From contig JAQGDQ010000642.1 of assembly GCA_030141605.1 (NCBI GenBank), positions 12,501 to 76,500 on the forward strand: DNA of 64,000 bases, read 5' to 3'. Made by a program: the position numbers and the translations under genes. Positions 22,701 to 60,486 of this stretch are shown piece by piece (the first letter of the stretch is position 1; the number at the start of each line of letters is the position of its first letter). The notes under the pieces were generated by a model that searched no databases, was not told where the DNA came from, and was given only the letters and a program-made list of their open reading frames with translations. This DNA comes from Tubiluchus corallicola (taxonomy: Eukaryota > Priapulida > Priapulimorpha > Priapulimorphida > Tubiluchidae).

Positions 22701-22859
22701 GCTGCATAATCATAATTAAAAACAAAATAATCTTAACACAGCACAATTCTACTACGTTAAAATAAAATCTAAAATCGACCAGCATGAAATTTCGCAGTTG
22801 CCTAATCTAAATACTACTAACGCCGACTGTAACTCACACTAATCATTAGTAATATATTG

Positions 22860-23025
22860 TAATTTTTCTCGTGACTAATTCTAGCGGCCTAGCATAAGCT
22901 GGCTTCTTAGGTCTCTAGCGCAGAATCCATGAATTACATCCTAATTTTGTATTAACAACTGGTTATTAATGTACTTGTAATGCCCATGTATGTGTTATTG
23001 CGAAATAAATCTATTGAATTGAAAA
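22860..23025 (+). mobile_element. LINE 3' tail fragment (tentative)
   Basis: Ends ATTGCGAAATAAATCTATTG then AATTGAAA, the same style of AATAAA plus short repeat tail as other LINE ends here (53.9 kb). No coding part remains. Confidence 0.4.
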
Positions 23026-23209
23026 ACAATTGAAAATGAATAATTGCCTAATCTGATAATTTCACATAGGACCTAAACTCGGTGATGCTAGCTGTAACAA
23101 AAATGAAAAAACGAAGAAAAGTATAATGATAAAACTAACATTCTCAGTAAAATAGTTTACTACAAGGTTACAGAAAATTTTCAATAATGGCAACAATCTC
23201 AACAAGCAA

Positions 23210-23335
23210 AGAATTCTACTTTCCGCCAAAGACACCCGAGAATTTTCCAAGTCGGGTTTGAACCCACGCCTTAGGTTTGCCGTTTCCACACGTCACGGCC
23301 AATTGAGCTATCAAAGTCACTCGTCAAAAACCTAC
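23210..23335 (-). mobile_element. tRNA-derived SINE head or tRNA pseudogene
   Basis: On the minus strand TAGCTCAATTGG (23310-23299) is a perfect pol III A box, and GGTTCAAACCC (23264-23254) is a good B box at tRNA spacing. The acceptor, D and anticodon stems do not pair properly, so it is not a working tRNA. Confidence 0.6.
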
Positions 23336-23477
23336 GATGCTCAGCCTCTAAACTTGTCAAGAGAAACAGCTTAGAAGTTAATTAGCATACATGTACTGAC
23401 TGAGTTTTCACTGCCTGCCAACTAATAACATCATTTTGCCAATGCCTCCTATAAATACATCAGACTCTTTCAAAATA

Positions 23478-23957
23478 CAGTCAACCTCGCATATAAGAGA
23501 CACCTCTGGACCGAAAAAAATCGTCCCTTATATCCAATATCCCTTATAGCCGAAGTTGAGTCAGACCGAGGGTGTATCTAGACCTGCGAGCTCTATATAC
23601 CTCATCTGGTAGCCTAATGCTCAATGAACCGTTTGTTGCAATGCATGTAATATACCGATTTAATGTAAACACATCCAGTCAGCCCCGCACGTGGTCTCGG
23701 CATGCACTTTTTAGGATGCAAAAATATTTGATCATAGGATCCCTTATATGCGAGGTAATTTACCTCGGTTTCTATTACGCGGGACTGGAAGATATCAACC
23801 CTTATAACTGAATGTCTCTTATAACCGAGTACGATAGATTATATGCGAAGATTTTTACACAGGAAATTTTTACATACGAAAAATCGGGACCGGTGCTGGT
23901 GGTCCCTTATAAGCGAATGTCCTTTATAAGTGAGTACCTTATACCCGAGGTTGACTG
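23478..23957. mobile_element. Pogo/Tigger-like MITE, family I copy 1
   Basis: Terminal inverted repeats CAGTCAACCTCGCATATAAG and CCGAGGTTGACTG are flanked by TA on both sides. The other copy is at 42310-42787. It has no transposase. The superfamily call rests on TIR style, TA target and length. Confidence 0.8.
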
Positions 23958-26340
23958 TAATATGCTATTATCGTATCTCAACACAGCATTTTGGAGCCGA
24001 TCACAGGTATAACGACTATGAACTTACAAACCTATTAAAACCAGAATAATTGAAAAACTTTTAAAGTTTTAACTTTTAAATTCAACTGTCTCAAACCACG
24101 TAATAAAAATCTCGCGAGACAAAAGCAAATGACAGCAGCTAATTTGTTAATCAAGACACAATCACATCATTGCTAGTGATCAATCTGTAAGAATAAATAT
24201 ATTCTAGTTATAGACACGAGCTAATTTCCTACGTTCGAGAACACAAGCTAATTCAATTCACAGGAGGGTACAGTCCAGCCCCATCCCACAACAAATAAAC
24301 AAACACAGATATGTTTTAAGACATTGTTTCACTTAACTGTTAGACTGATAAAATAACATACTGATCCTAGGACACACTTACAGACCTTTCAGATCTTGTA
24401 ATGAATGGCTTTCTTACTTGATGAACTATCGATATACAAAGTGCGGTGGCGGCTCGTAGCTAAAATGTCGTAGCTTCAGAAAATTTTTAGCCATTGTTTT
24501 AATACTGTGTAAAACGAAACAAACATATGGAATTTTAGTGTTGTAATGTGCAATTGTAATTCTAAACAAACGAACATACAGATATTTATATATAAACTTA
24601 ATAAAATCCTAAATCAAAATTTTTTTACTTATGAATAGCGTAAATTGCCGGAGTTCAACAATATGTCGGTAAGTTTAACGTATTTAAGCAGATGACAACT
24701 GACAAAAAACTGAGTGAGCGACAGTACTTTCTCTACCTAGCAGCAGACACTAGCACGGCAGCATACAGCGTGTTATCTCAGATGTTTGCATGGCCGCATG
24801 CGCACAATAGCCAAACACACCACTGGGCTGTGAAGCAAACAGCACTACCCTCACGTGCTCTGGTTCCGTACAAGTATAAAGAAAGAACTAAAGAAAAAAG
24901 ACTTGCAATTTTGAATATTATCGATAATATCGAGTGAAAATAGGGGGTGCTGCAGTTCCACAGTACCTACACACGAGTCGTTACTGACAAAGTGCTAAGT
25001 GGTTTATGCGTAACTTTGATTACAACTATTGTAGTAAGCTGCACGTCTGTCTGCTTATTATGCACCTAACTACTGATAATGTTGTTCAGTTTATCTTACT
25101 TAATAACTGTTATTATTTTCAATCAATTTAAAGTTGTAAAATGATACCGGGTCCATCTACGGATCCTGGGTGATTTTTTAACCCTGCTCCTCTTAAAAGT
25201 AGAATCTGGTTATATGGCCAAGTCAAACCATCCATAAATTTGACTGCATCTTACCTTATTCCTAATTATTCAAATCTCTATTTACAACAAATCCAGTAAC
25301 GAGGAAAAAAGAAGATAAAAGACGTAATTTTAATTTACAGATAGTTAGCACAATAGACTATTTATCCACTGTAGTGTTTACTAACTTCAAATAGTACATT
25401 GTACTAACATTGTAACTATTTATAAAACATTAATTTTTTATGTTTAACCTAGACTAAATAGTGCTTTGGTCTGTGAATTTAATAACTAGTATGATTTTGC
25501 TAGCGGACAATGAACTGCGTTTGTTCCTCACACTGACAGACGCTTGTTCCTCAAACTTGTATAATGAATAACATGGTCAGTAAACTGTAATCTGATCTAA
25601 GCAACTTTTGTCTTCCTAGCTAAAATTATTTTACCAAAAGGGACGATCTGCCTCCTCAAAAGTAAATTTATGTAACTAACCAACTTTAGTAAAGTAAACA
25701 GGTTTACAGAGGCCGGGGATGTTACCGAAAATGAATTTACAAACCAAAAACGAAACTGAAATTCATGAAACGTAGGAAGCCGATAGCGAAACGAAACTGA
25801 ACCGAAATCAGTTTTGCAAAACCAACTGCCATTAAAACCAAAAAAAGAAAATTCTAAAATGAGTAAACTATTTTGTTTTTTGTTTGTTTTTATTTGCTGT
25901 ATTGCAAAATTACTGATAAAAATACTAATATAGAAAGGACAAAAAAGTTTTATATTATAACACAGCAAGTTTGATGGAGTGGCTTATCTTAGAAAATGTG
26001 TTATAATATTTTTGGATTTAAGTATACTTAATAATTAATGTTTACAGATCATAATGCTTTACCAAAAATACACAAATTTTGTTTTGTAGATGTTTTGTTG
26101 CCTATATTTCATAAATTATAAAATTAAACACGATTCTGCTCAAGTAAATTCAAACATGATTTGATATTTCGGTTGATTGGGCCTGGAGACAATAAAACTT
26201 CACACTTCACAATCTGAACAAACTTAAGGTTGCTCATAATAAATCAACGCGAAAATTTTTCAATTATCAGTTCGATCACAGTGCCAAGGACATTTTTGTG
26301 ATGCATAAATTAGTGTACTTTGATGTTATTTACAGGAAAA
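23958..26340. other. Gene-poor DNA; may include CTDSPL2 3' UTR
   Basis: No exon recognised. The open frames at 24692-24937 (+) and 25597-25968 (-) have no motif. How far the minus-strand CTDSPL2 transcript runs beyond its stop at 27089 cannot be fixed. Confidence 0.35.
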
Positions 26341-26660
26341 GCATTTACAGTCTGATACTAGAATTTCAAACAGTAAAAACTTGTTACGTAGAACGATATT
26401 CGGTAGTGATACTTTATTTACTTCCAGTATAAGAAAGATTTGGAGAACGAAATTGTATGCTTAATTTCTACATTGTTGATATTCATTGATATAATGATTG
26501 AAGCCAATGCGAAATGTTATTATTATTATTATTATTATTATTATGTGTAATGTTGTTTTGTGTTGTGTTTACTTTGTGTTGTTTATTTACTTGTATGTTT
26601 GTTGTATATAAATATATATATATATATATATGAAACTTTGAAATAAATAAGTAAAAAATC
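26340..26660 (+). mobile_element. LINE 3' end with ORF C-terminus
   Basis: FTSSIRKIWRTKLYA then stop (about 26413-26461) matches FFTSSIRKKWIELLY of the better copy near 30770-30825. It is followed by an (ATT)n run, an AT-rich tail, a (TA)n tract and AAATAAATAAG. Confidence 0.6.
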
Positions 26661-27088
26661 AAATCAGCACTGAAGATATGCCACATTGCCGGTAAAATCA
26701 TGTCAACAACTGTTATGCAAACGAAGCTTTCACTAATTTAGCCAAGATTTTTCAGCGGTTTTTGACATCCAAGAGAAAAGGAAAGGTAAATTGGATAAAT
26801 CTCAGTAAGACCTCGGAAAAATGCCACCGAAACTTAATCGAAGGTGCAATTATTCCCAAACCGAAATAAAAATTCCATTTCGCTAACATCCCCGACAGAG
26901 ACATTTAAGCTTGTAGAGAAAGAACACCTTTTGTCTCGCACAGACAATCTTTCCCCAACAATAATCTGCAGTGCTCAAGCATAACATTTCAACAATAAAC
27001 AACAATATTCATGCCTATACAACATTAGCAAGATGAAGTACGTCTATTGTGATATAAATGTTCCACTTATCTACCGCACCCGAGGAAT

Positions 27089-51650
<24,562 letters not shown>

Positions 51651-51703
51651 GATGGCTTAGTTCACAGCGGACACGCGTTGCCACAGCATGCTTATTTACT
51701 TAA

Positions 51704-53829
51704 CTGAAAACAAAAAGCAACATTCAGAAATATTTCAGTAAACATTGAATATCAAGGAGTAACACTAGTTAATAAATTCTGCTATTGTTAGGTAAATCTA
51801 TTTCAAAATTACAACCTTTTTACAACTACAGCTGAAATGTGGAAGATGCATTGAACGACGCTACAAATTTAACTATAACAGCAACTATGTATCTTTTTAG
51901 TCATGAATAGTAAACTACAATACTTATGAATCAGACATACCGGGTATTTTCCATGTTTTAACTACAAACCGATTATGCTTTTAAGAATCGATTTAGGTCA
52001 TGTTTTACGACGAATATGAGCAGTTTTTATGACTTTTCCATTATTTCTTACAAGAAACAACTATTATGTTTACAGATACATAAATAGATCTATGTATATG
52101 ATTGATTTGCTGAAAACTATTGTATAGTCTTATTATACTTAGCAGTAACCTTATCACTTAAAATGAGGCTCTCAGAATCATACAGAAAACATCTAAAAAG
52201 TTTTCAGCACTGGCAATCGAGCTAATAGTTTTATTGGGAAGCCCTAGTGCTGGTTTGCCAAAGAATAGCATTAACAGTTTCATGAGAATCCATGCATGAT
52301 GCTAGACAATCAAATCAATAAATTTTCTAGATTAAGTGAGTCTGGTCGTTGAGGGGATGCGGAAAAAACACAGTTACCAAGACAACAGGAGACAGTGCGA
52401 GCGTGGACAGGGAACTCAGTCAACACACAGCAGTTATGATGAAAACTAAGTCATGCATTATTATGCCAATATATATTTGTTTGATTATTATACATCATAG
52501 TTGACAAGAACATGTAACAGAGCACCTAGTGGAAATACAGCCTCGTGGAAAAGACAGAGAGGACTTTTTAGGATAGCCAATGAGGCTTACAAATTCGTCA
52601 GAGAAAAACAGTCTTTAGAGCACTAAAGAAACATGTATAAACGGAATTTCTAAAACACATCGGCAGACCAGTTTACCCCTATTAAAATGTTAGTTCAATG
52701 TTAATTTCTGGACTAATTTAGAAGTTAATTTGGAAACTTGTTGTGGAGTAATTAGCACTCAGTCCCTACCAAAAGTTTTAGAGTAGCAAAAAGAATAGAC
52801 TTATACATGCACTGTGAATTTATATTACTTATCTCAAGAAAATAAACTCGGTGAAACTAGACGGCAAGCTTTAACAACATTTTCGTCCATAACACTCGAA
52901 TGAATTGACAGCAAACTGCCTAACTAATTTCTACTTATAAGCAAAGTTGTTTTTCAAAAAACGTGCACTAGCACAAAAAAACTCAACTGAAAGTCCAATA
53001 ACTAGTGTGTTACCAAACTGTGAAGTTATTATAAAAATTTACAAGTAAATAAGTGTCTGATTATGGGCATTAAATTCACTTAAATCAATTCTCAAAAAAT
53101 TTCAATCTTTGTCAAACATGTCGCATGACTGCATGACAGCTAAATAAATTTTGAAGTTGAAGATAATATTGTTAGAAATACATGTAATACAGATAATACA
53201 GAGTAAACACAGAGTGCACACTGTGCATACGGTAAACAAACAGTGCACAATAAAATTATTTAATTATATACACAAAGCTCGCATATTTTTAACTTGGTTA
53301 CTCTAGTAATCACAGGGCAATAACGTTAATGTTAATCGATGAATTAAACAAAGTTACAGAACACGTTGTGATGCTAGTATTAGGTGTTGGTAATAAATTT
53401 TTACGATACTAAATTTGTATCAACAATTGTCAACACAATGTTGTTGCCCATCGTTTCAAAACACACGTACAACCAAAAAATTCATTTTACCATATTCCTG
53501 TTGGTATCCAATTAAAAGTTTGCAACTGCACATCAGCAGTATATGTAACACACAACACAGCCGAAAATTTTACATTACTCTATTATAACATCTAGACGTA
53601 AAAGCAAAACACATTCCACAAGTGAACACGGTACAACACGACGCTACAATGGCTACTACGTACAGTTAACATGCGCTCTGTGAATAGCAGCAGCACGTAG
53701 TTGTTGGCTTGCTGCTGCCAAGCTAGCTGAGTCATGTGACCAAGCCATTCTGACAACATCAAGTAATTATCAAACGGACTAGAAATTATATTACACGTAT
53801 ATGTATTCATGTGTTATGTTATTGTATTA
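51704..53829. other. CTDSPL2 first-intron DNA, no gene seen
   Basis: AT-rich with no recognised exon or transposon end. Confidence 0.4.
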
Positions 53830-53975
53830 ACATTATTCTATCATTTTTTTGTTTTTAGTGGCTGACTAGATAACTTGGCTGCCCTTCTCCTTAGCTTCAA
53901 ACATATTGCATATATTCCTAATTCTGTGTTTTGATAATTCTTGCGGAGTTGATAAATAAATTGAATTGAATTAGT
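53830..53975 (+). mobile_element. LINE 3' tail fragment (tentative)
   Basis: Ends CGGAGTTGATAAATAAATTG AATTG, matching the AATAAA plus (AATTG) tail style of the fragment near 23010. Confidence 0.45.
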
Positions 53976-54039
53976 TTTTTATTGATAGTCTGTACTATTT
54001 TTGTTTTTTTTCTTGCTTATTATTTCTTTTTGTTATCTG

Positions 54040-54225
54040 CAGCGTCGCCGTTTATTTTTAATATACCTATCTAGCTATATGAAAGGGTCGGAGACTAGAT
54101 GACACTTTGGTGCCTCCCTGCCCTGCTCCATGATTACAATTATTTAATGATTAACTAAAACTTTTACTGTGAAACTATATTGCAGAAAATAAATGTTCTA
54201 TGTCTGTGTCTATGTCTCTGTTCGG
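54040..54225 (+). mobile_element. LINE 3' tail fragment (tentative)
   Basis: AGGGTCGGAGACTAGATGAC ... GAAAATAAATGTTCTATGTC followed by TGTGTC/TATGTC hexamers. No ORF remains. Confidence 0.45.
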
Positions 54226-55519
54226 CAATTATTTTACATATCACGTACAATAATGCTTACAGTAGCTAATAAGTAAAAAAAGTTCAATATTTTTCCTCTC
54301 CGCAACTATTTCATGCTTCATAACTTGCTATTCGCGTTTATTTAAACTAAAAAGTGCAGCCACATGTAGATATGGCAGTTTTATAATTTAAGGCTTCTGC
54401 TTCGAACATCTGCTTCTGCCATGAAAATAAATAAAATTATTCAATGTTTCAAAAACGGTTATACAGCATTAATTGAAGTTTTATTATTTTAAATGACAAA
54501 TTAAAATTAAAATCACCTTGATTACTCGGCAAGAAATAGTCCCAGGGTTGATGTACTAAATCATAGCGAAATACTGGATGAATTTTTGCGATTATTTCAA
54601 ACTAACACAACCATCTTAATGAAATAAAGGTTTACAAATATCGACTTTTGACACCGAATCTCTTGTCAGTTAGTGCCTTCAAAATTTGATTTATAATCAT
54701 TTTATCCACTAGCATGTGTCAATTTTTGTTATTGTTAATGATGTCAACAATCAAATCCAATTAACCATTGTCTGCATTAATTAATTCAATGTTTTTTCAT
54801 ATATAGATTAAGTTTAGCTGCCGTTATATAGTTTAGTAATGATACTACGTAGCGAACCTAACACTGACGGAAGACGAACTGCGAATTCATCCAATTCAGG
54901 TGTGTTATGCCAGGTGATTTATGAAATGACTAAGTTTACAATCTATCCAAGCAAAGCTACTAGCAATTAGAAGCAAAGGACACAATGGATAAGTTAAAAA
55001 CTAGAATTCCCGGGATCTCAAAACTAATTTTGAAGTTGATAAGCAACTGTTATCGTTCTTCGTGAAGCTCAGCTGAGAGGGAAACAACATCCTGACAGCT
55101 TTTGAATTCCACGGATAACATGCCCGAGGAAGTGCAACTGGAATAGCCAGTAGTATTGCATCTAGAAATGTTATAGCACAAAAATGTGAACAATAAGACC
55201 TCGAAAAATACAATGACGACAATGATGACAGATGCAGAACAGGAGCTCTGGACAAACTTTAAGCATCTGGATACAGCCAATACCTGAAACTATCTTCCCT
55301 TAAGGTAGCAATAGATGTTTGATGAACAAGAGGCTGCAGAGTCGGACCACATTAATAATGTTAGGATGCTGCAATCTGTTAAGAGTTCATTCAGTTCACG
55401 TAACAAACCGAGACACTAGCCCAGATGAGGTCCACTGCAGGACTCCATGCAAGATCAGACAAAAAGATCAATTTGTAAAGATGGGTCAGACCATCGGAGG
55501 CTAGATATTTTACAGCACT
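54226..55519. other. CTDSPL2 first-intron DNA, no gene seen
   Basis: The open frames at 55001-55280 (-) and 55319-55504 (+) have no family motif. Confidence 0.35.
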
Positions 55520-55890
55520 AGGGGTGAGCATTCTTTACCAGAAAGCAAGTTCAAATTGAATTGAATATGTTACTTTCGAATTCGATCGAATTCAAATTGA
55601 GTTTGAAAGATTTTTGAACAAGTTTTCGAACAACTAGTAAAAAGTGGTCTTTCAAAGATCATGCAAATTATTACTTGATTTTATTCTGCAGGAAAAATAC
55701 TATTAGTTTGTTGCATGCTGTTTCAAACATTTTAATAATAAAGAACATATGTGTGGCTGAAGTACTGAATTGTTCGAATCTATAATTTTAGGGTTGAATC
55801 GAATTCCAATTAAGAAAATTCGTTTGAATCGAATGCAAACGTTCGAATTCAATTCGAATGTTCGAACTTGAATGCTCGATGCTCACCCCT
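55520..55890. mobile_element. hAT-like MITE
   Basis: Ends AGGGGTGAGCATTC and GATGCTCACCCCT, with repeated TTCGAATTC-type blocks inside. Both the terminal sequence and interior are characteristic of non-autonomous hAT elements. No 8-bp duplication could be made out. Confidence 0.7.
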
Positions 55891-57513
55891 ATCCATCACG
55901 CACTACAGGCAATTCACTTTTTTCAATATGTTTTTATTTCTTAGTCACTTCTGCAAGCGACTAACCCAAGATCGAGTCACAAGGCTAAGCAAGCAAACAT
56001 AAACTTGTAATTTATTAATCTATTACAAACAAATTGTTGGGTTACTTGCTGGCAATATAACTCCTGTAAACAGAACTTTTTGCCATGAAGCCAGACTCGC
56101 TTAAAATTGTTCCCATCCATGCAATAGTCTCTGCCATTTACTCACTGTGAAGCAAGTAAAATTTCAAATTTTCACAAAAAAACTGTATGACATTCGTAAA
56201 CATGTATTGTAATTAATTTATTAAAATCATTTTGCAGCTTCAGGAGTAGTAATCGAAGATTATGTAGAATGTTCAACATGTTCAATGCATTATTACAGTA
56301 ATTTCAGGAAAAGAAAGCAAAGATTACGATTTATAGAATTTTCAGGCATTACTGACAATCGGTGGTTGTGTTTGACATTTCGCGCAGTTTCAACGATGTA
56401 CAAAATATTTTTGCTGTTGCTGTTTCGTTGCACAATGTAGCTGGTCTCGTGTGGTATAAGGTGTCTTTTGTGGTGTCATAAACACATTGCTATTGCAGAA
56501 AAATTATTGAATGGTTTAAAGGAACCGCCAGAAGGGAACCATACTGTACATTTGCTTGGCCTTGGTTTGGCCTAGAGCAACTAATTTTGAAAAGGGATCT
56601 GTAACTCGGCTTGCACAGCAGCTAGGAAGCAGAAATTTGGCAGAAGAATGCTTTGTAATGGTAGTAAGTAGATAATCACGAAACAGATGCGAATAAGGAC
56701 AAAAAACTAAGTAAAGTTAGTAAGCCAATGCTTCTCACTCCCGATAGTTAATAAATAGGGCGAGACTGTAGAATTATGTTTCAGAGCTGTGACCAAATTG
56801 TGACAGCAAAACTAAATGTCACAGCATCAATATTGAAATTCCTGTAACTAACGAGATCTTAACTGAAAGAGTTGGAATACATCTAGCCAACTCAGCAACT
56901 ACCCAACTAGTAAGCTCTGTTGCCGCTTCTATATTAATAGCTTTAAAAAATTAAATCTAAAGCCCAGTCAATAATATTAGGCAAATTCGCGCGATAATTT
57001 ATAACCAAATTAAATGGATGTCAGAGCTTTCAAAAAACAAAACAGCAAGTGCATTATCTACTCTTTAACGTTGGCGGGCCAAGGTAACGGGAAGAAATTT
57101 GAAAATACTGACTTTAGAAATATGAATAACAATTGAATGAACGTTATACCATATCCCTTTCGACAAGCAAAGGCAAACTACAGTACAATACCTAGACTAG
57201 AAGTATTCTCAACTTTAACAACAATAATGGCCGTAACGTTTGGTTTTTCAAACTTTTTAATCTCTTGCTAGTAATTACGCTGTAAAAGAAATAGATCGAA
57301 TTACCAACAGTATATTTGATCTACTAAGCTATACAACACTATCACTAATTCAATTAAGATAAATAATCTATTGTACCATAATTAACTTGAATAATTATTA
57401 GGTACAGTATACTTGAACTACAAAGCGAATAACATCACTAACTCAATCACGATAATAATCTAACGTAGCATAATTAACTTGAATAATTTCATTAAATTTA
57501 AAAAATGACTCAC
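55891..57513. other. CTDSPL2 first-intron DNA, no gene seen
   Basis: No recognised exon or repeat apart from short AT runs. Confidence 0.4.
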
Positions 57514-57615
57514 CATCAAAAATTCTTATCAAACCACATCGTGTGTTGACTGTTTTCATGCGAGTGGCTTGAGTTTCTTCCCGCGTCCGCCACGCGTCGC
57601 GGCGCCACCAAGCAT
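57514..57615 (-). other. CTDSPL2: CTDSPL2 5' untranslated exon
   Basis: GC- and CpG-rich (GGCGCCGCGACGCGTGGCGG on the sense strand), ending TTGATG then GTGAGT. Joins the acceptor at 51704-51705. Read in sense, an ATG at its upstream end opens a roughly 19-codon upstream frame. The transcription start is inferred. Confidence 0.55.
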
Positions 57616-57650
57616 AACTATGCCACAGGGCAATGCAAGACTATTATAGC
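57600..57650 (-). promoter_or_regulatory. CTDSPL2: Candidate CTDSPL2 promoter
   Basis: CTATAATAG at 57649-57641 (sense) lies about 30 bases upstream of the CpG-rich leader exon. It is the only CpG-rich island in this half of the window. Confidence 0.35.
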
Positions 57651-58198
57651 GTAAATAATAACATACAAATGTATTACGCCTTATTTTATATCTGTTGTGC
57701 CATTTTAACAGTAGTAATTTTCTCATTTTCTTCTCACTGTGGAAGAAAAATTAATTTAAAAGGTCATTTACGTTGCCGAAGGCAAGAACTTTAGGCGAAT
57801 TTGACATTACATACTGCCTATGTATGTACACTTTGTACAGTCCTGATTATCAAGCAGCTTGCACCTCCCTAGTATTGTTTTACTGTTTACTGATTGCTTA
57901 ATGATATTATTATTCTTCACTGTTATTTAGCATAATTTTATTTCTATAAATTTAACATGTATTTTATTTTTATAATCTTTCATTTAAAAAGCTGGTACAA
58001 ATACCTACTACTTTTTTAAATTCTTTTTTCTTTTTCCATTGATAAGTTATACAATTTTCATGTAAGCGTGATGTTAGTATCAGTATACCATATCTTAACA
58101 TTTGTTTATGAAACTAACTTTCCACACAGCCGGTTTATGTGTTATTTAACGGGTTATGTAGTATTTAACGTGTATGCTTTGCCAATGTACATTGTATG
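57651..58198. other. Intergenic DNA, no gene seen
   Basis: AT-rich. It may hold upstream control sequence of CTDSPL2, but no site can be named. Confidence 0.4.
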
Positions 58199-58200
58199 TA

Positions 58201-59031
58201 CAGTCATTTGCAAAAGTTTAAGACCAAGCACGAGTTTTCGGGATTTTCATCATACTGTACCCTGATTGCGTCAGATTATTTGTTGATTGCATCATACTGC
58301 TAGTGGTTTGAAACAGTACGTCTAGTGAGTATGAGTGACTCATTTGCCTGCCGCTATCCATACAGATCGGCCGTTTTTGTATCTTTCTTATGATCTAAAA
58401 ATGGGCAAAAAATCGTCATTGAGTGAGACTCGGAGGGTTCAAATCGTGAAACACCCTCCAAGTCAGATGATCAGGGGTGCCATGTCGTGTTCTGGGACAG
58501 CTGGACTCTACTTCCTCCCACCCAATACCACTATGAATGGTCCTAGGTACGTCGAACTGCTTCAAGAAAAACTAGAATTGCTCAGTCTTCATGCAAGACG
58601 GAGCTCCTTGTCATAGATCGAAGGTGACCACCAATTTCCTCAGGGAGAAGAACATCGCCGTACTTGAATGGCCTGGAAACAGCCCGGACCGCAATCCGAT
58701 AGAGAATCTCTAGGAGATACTGAAGGACAAGGTGGCAAACAGGCAGCCATCAAGTGGTGAAGACTTGCGAAGAGTTATCAAGGATTTTTGGGTTAAAGAA
58801 ATTACTTCCGAGTACTGCCAAAACCTAATTTCCAGTATGCCTCTTAGAATGAAGGCAGTGATTGCCAACTTCGGTGGCCATACAAAGTAGTAAAATGTTC
58901 AAGGACTGTGACTATTTTTGGAAAAAAATATACAAACTATGCTGTAGTTTTTAGATGGAACCGTGTTAAACGATCGTTTTGTCAATTTTCATGAAAAAAT
59001 CACTTTGGTCTTAAACTTTTGTAAATGATTG
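58201..59031 (+). mobile_element. Dead Tc1-like transposon (DD34E)
   Basis: Terminal repeats CAGTCATTTGCAAAAGTTTA and TAAACTTTTGTAAATGATTG sit inside TA duplications (58199-58200, 59032-59033). The plus frame starts GKKSSLSETRRVQIV (HTH region). Internal loss removes the first catalytic Asp. After a frameshift near 58580 the sequence reads FMQDGAPCHRSK ... EWPGNSPDRNPIENL, with 34 residues between Asp and Glu, then a TAG where Trp is expected, and ends GGHTK stop at about 58890. It cannot make transposase. Confidence 0.92.
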
Positions 59032-59033
59032 TA

Positions 59034-59595
59034 TTTGTGCAAATAAATCTGAAGTGAATTGAATCTAGTTCTCGTGAGAGTTAGACTGAACTGCATCTTC
59101 CATGTCAATAAAAAAATAACAAAACCAACAAAAAATTCATCACATTAATTAATTTTATTTATTGATACACAATCAAATTGAAAAATCTAATATATCTAGC
59201 ATCACAACTATTCAACATATCCGCAAAGACTGTTGCATAATATACAAATTCTCGAGTTTGCTGAGCAAGACCACTTAAACCTTTACCAAATAAAATGGCA
59301 GATTTCTATTTCCAGACTTGAATTATACAGAGTTAGAGTCAACAGTGCAGTTACCATTTTATCATTAATAGTGACTTACAATTAACAAGACAGTAAAATG
59401 ATACGTATTTAAATTTAATTTAGCAATCTATTGAAAAGCTCACTGTGACTGACTATCTGCACAAAATGAATATTAAATCATTAAGCTGAAATTAATGAAT
59501 GGCTGTTACAATGCAAATTGGAACAAATGAATAAACACGTGCAGCAAAAATCACCATTTCTAATGCTCAATGGGTAATAGCCAGGGTAGAAATAC
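59034..59595. other. Intergenic DNA, no gene seen
   Basis: AT-rich. No recognised feature. Confidence 0.4.
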
Positions 59596-60486
59596 AGAAG
59601 GGTGGACACAGGCTTCAGAAAAGGGTGAGCCCAATGAAAAAGCAGCTAGGGGGATCTTAGACCATTTTTCTTACTATTTCCACAAGCAAATCCAATAGTT
59701 TAAAACTCATTATGTAATCTCAAAACTTTTGACTCTTAATTACACACCAATATACTAGTGTGCACCCTAGTACAGCATATAACTGTGCAACACTTTAATT
59801 ATTCCTTAAAGGGCACACCATTTTTACACTAAAATCATTAATGCAGAACTTTTTACTCGATATAAGTCATTAAAAGCTACCACCAAACGTTCTAAAGCTT
59901 ATAATCCAGAGAAAATATTCACTTGGTGTGCTGTAACTGCTACTATGAAAGGGTGGGTCCAGGCTATTATTATTAAATTATTAAAGCCATGTTATTAAAG
60001 CATAGTACGTCGCATTTAATATACACACATGTATTTGTAACAAAATGTGTAGTTAGCCACAATAAAATATAAAAATAACACACAGCAGTAGCGGACTTAC
60101 GGGCCTGTGCACCAAGGGGCTTGGGCCCACCCTTTCATAGTAGCAGTTACAGCACACCGAGTGAATATTTTCTCTGGATTATAAGCTTTAGAACGTTTAG
60201 CGGTAACTTTTAATGACTTATATCGAGTAAAAAGTTCTGCATTAATGATTTTAGTGTAAAAACGTTGTGCCCTTTAAGTGATAATTGAAGCTTTTTGGCA
60301 AAGATGTTGCTGTGCGCAATTATATGCTACACTAATGAGTTCTAAACTATTGAATTTGCTTGAAGAAACAGCAAGAAAAATGACCAAAATGCAGTAAAAT
60401 GCATTGGCAGCTGGGGCTCTCCAGACCACTTAGCCGCTTTTTCATTTGGCCCACCCTTTTCTGAAGCCTGTATCCGCCCCTGTACA
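59596..60486. mobile_element. Large foldback (imperfect palindrome), hAT-like ends
   Basis: Left arm about 59596-59970, right arm about 60105-60486. Pairs include ACAGGCTTCAGAAAAGGGTG with CACCCTTTTCTGAAGCCTGT, GCAGAACTTTTTACTCGATA with its complement near 60225, and TAACTGCTACTATGAAAGGG with its complement near 60125. The spacer is about 135 bp. The right outer end CAGGGGCGGATACAGG (complement) is hAT-like. Confidence 0.85.

Noticed and set aside
23210-23335. Functional tRNA gene on the minus strand
   Set aside because: A and B boxes are good, but the D and anticodon stems do not form and the acceptor stem has mismatches.
24692-24937. 81-codon plus frame
   Set aside because: No motif, no splice signals, and composition not distinct from the surrounding AT-rich DNA.
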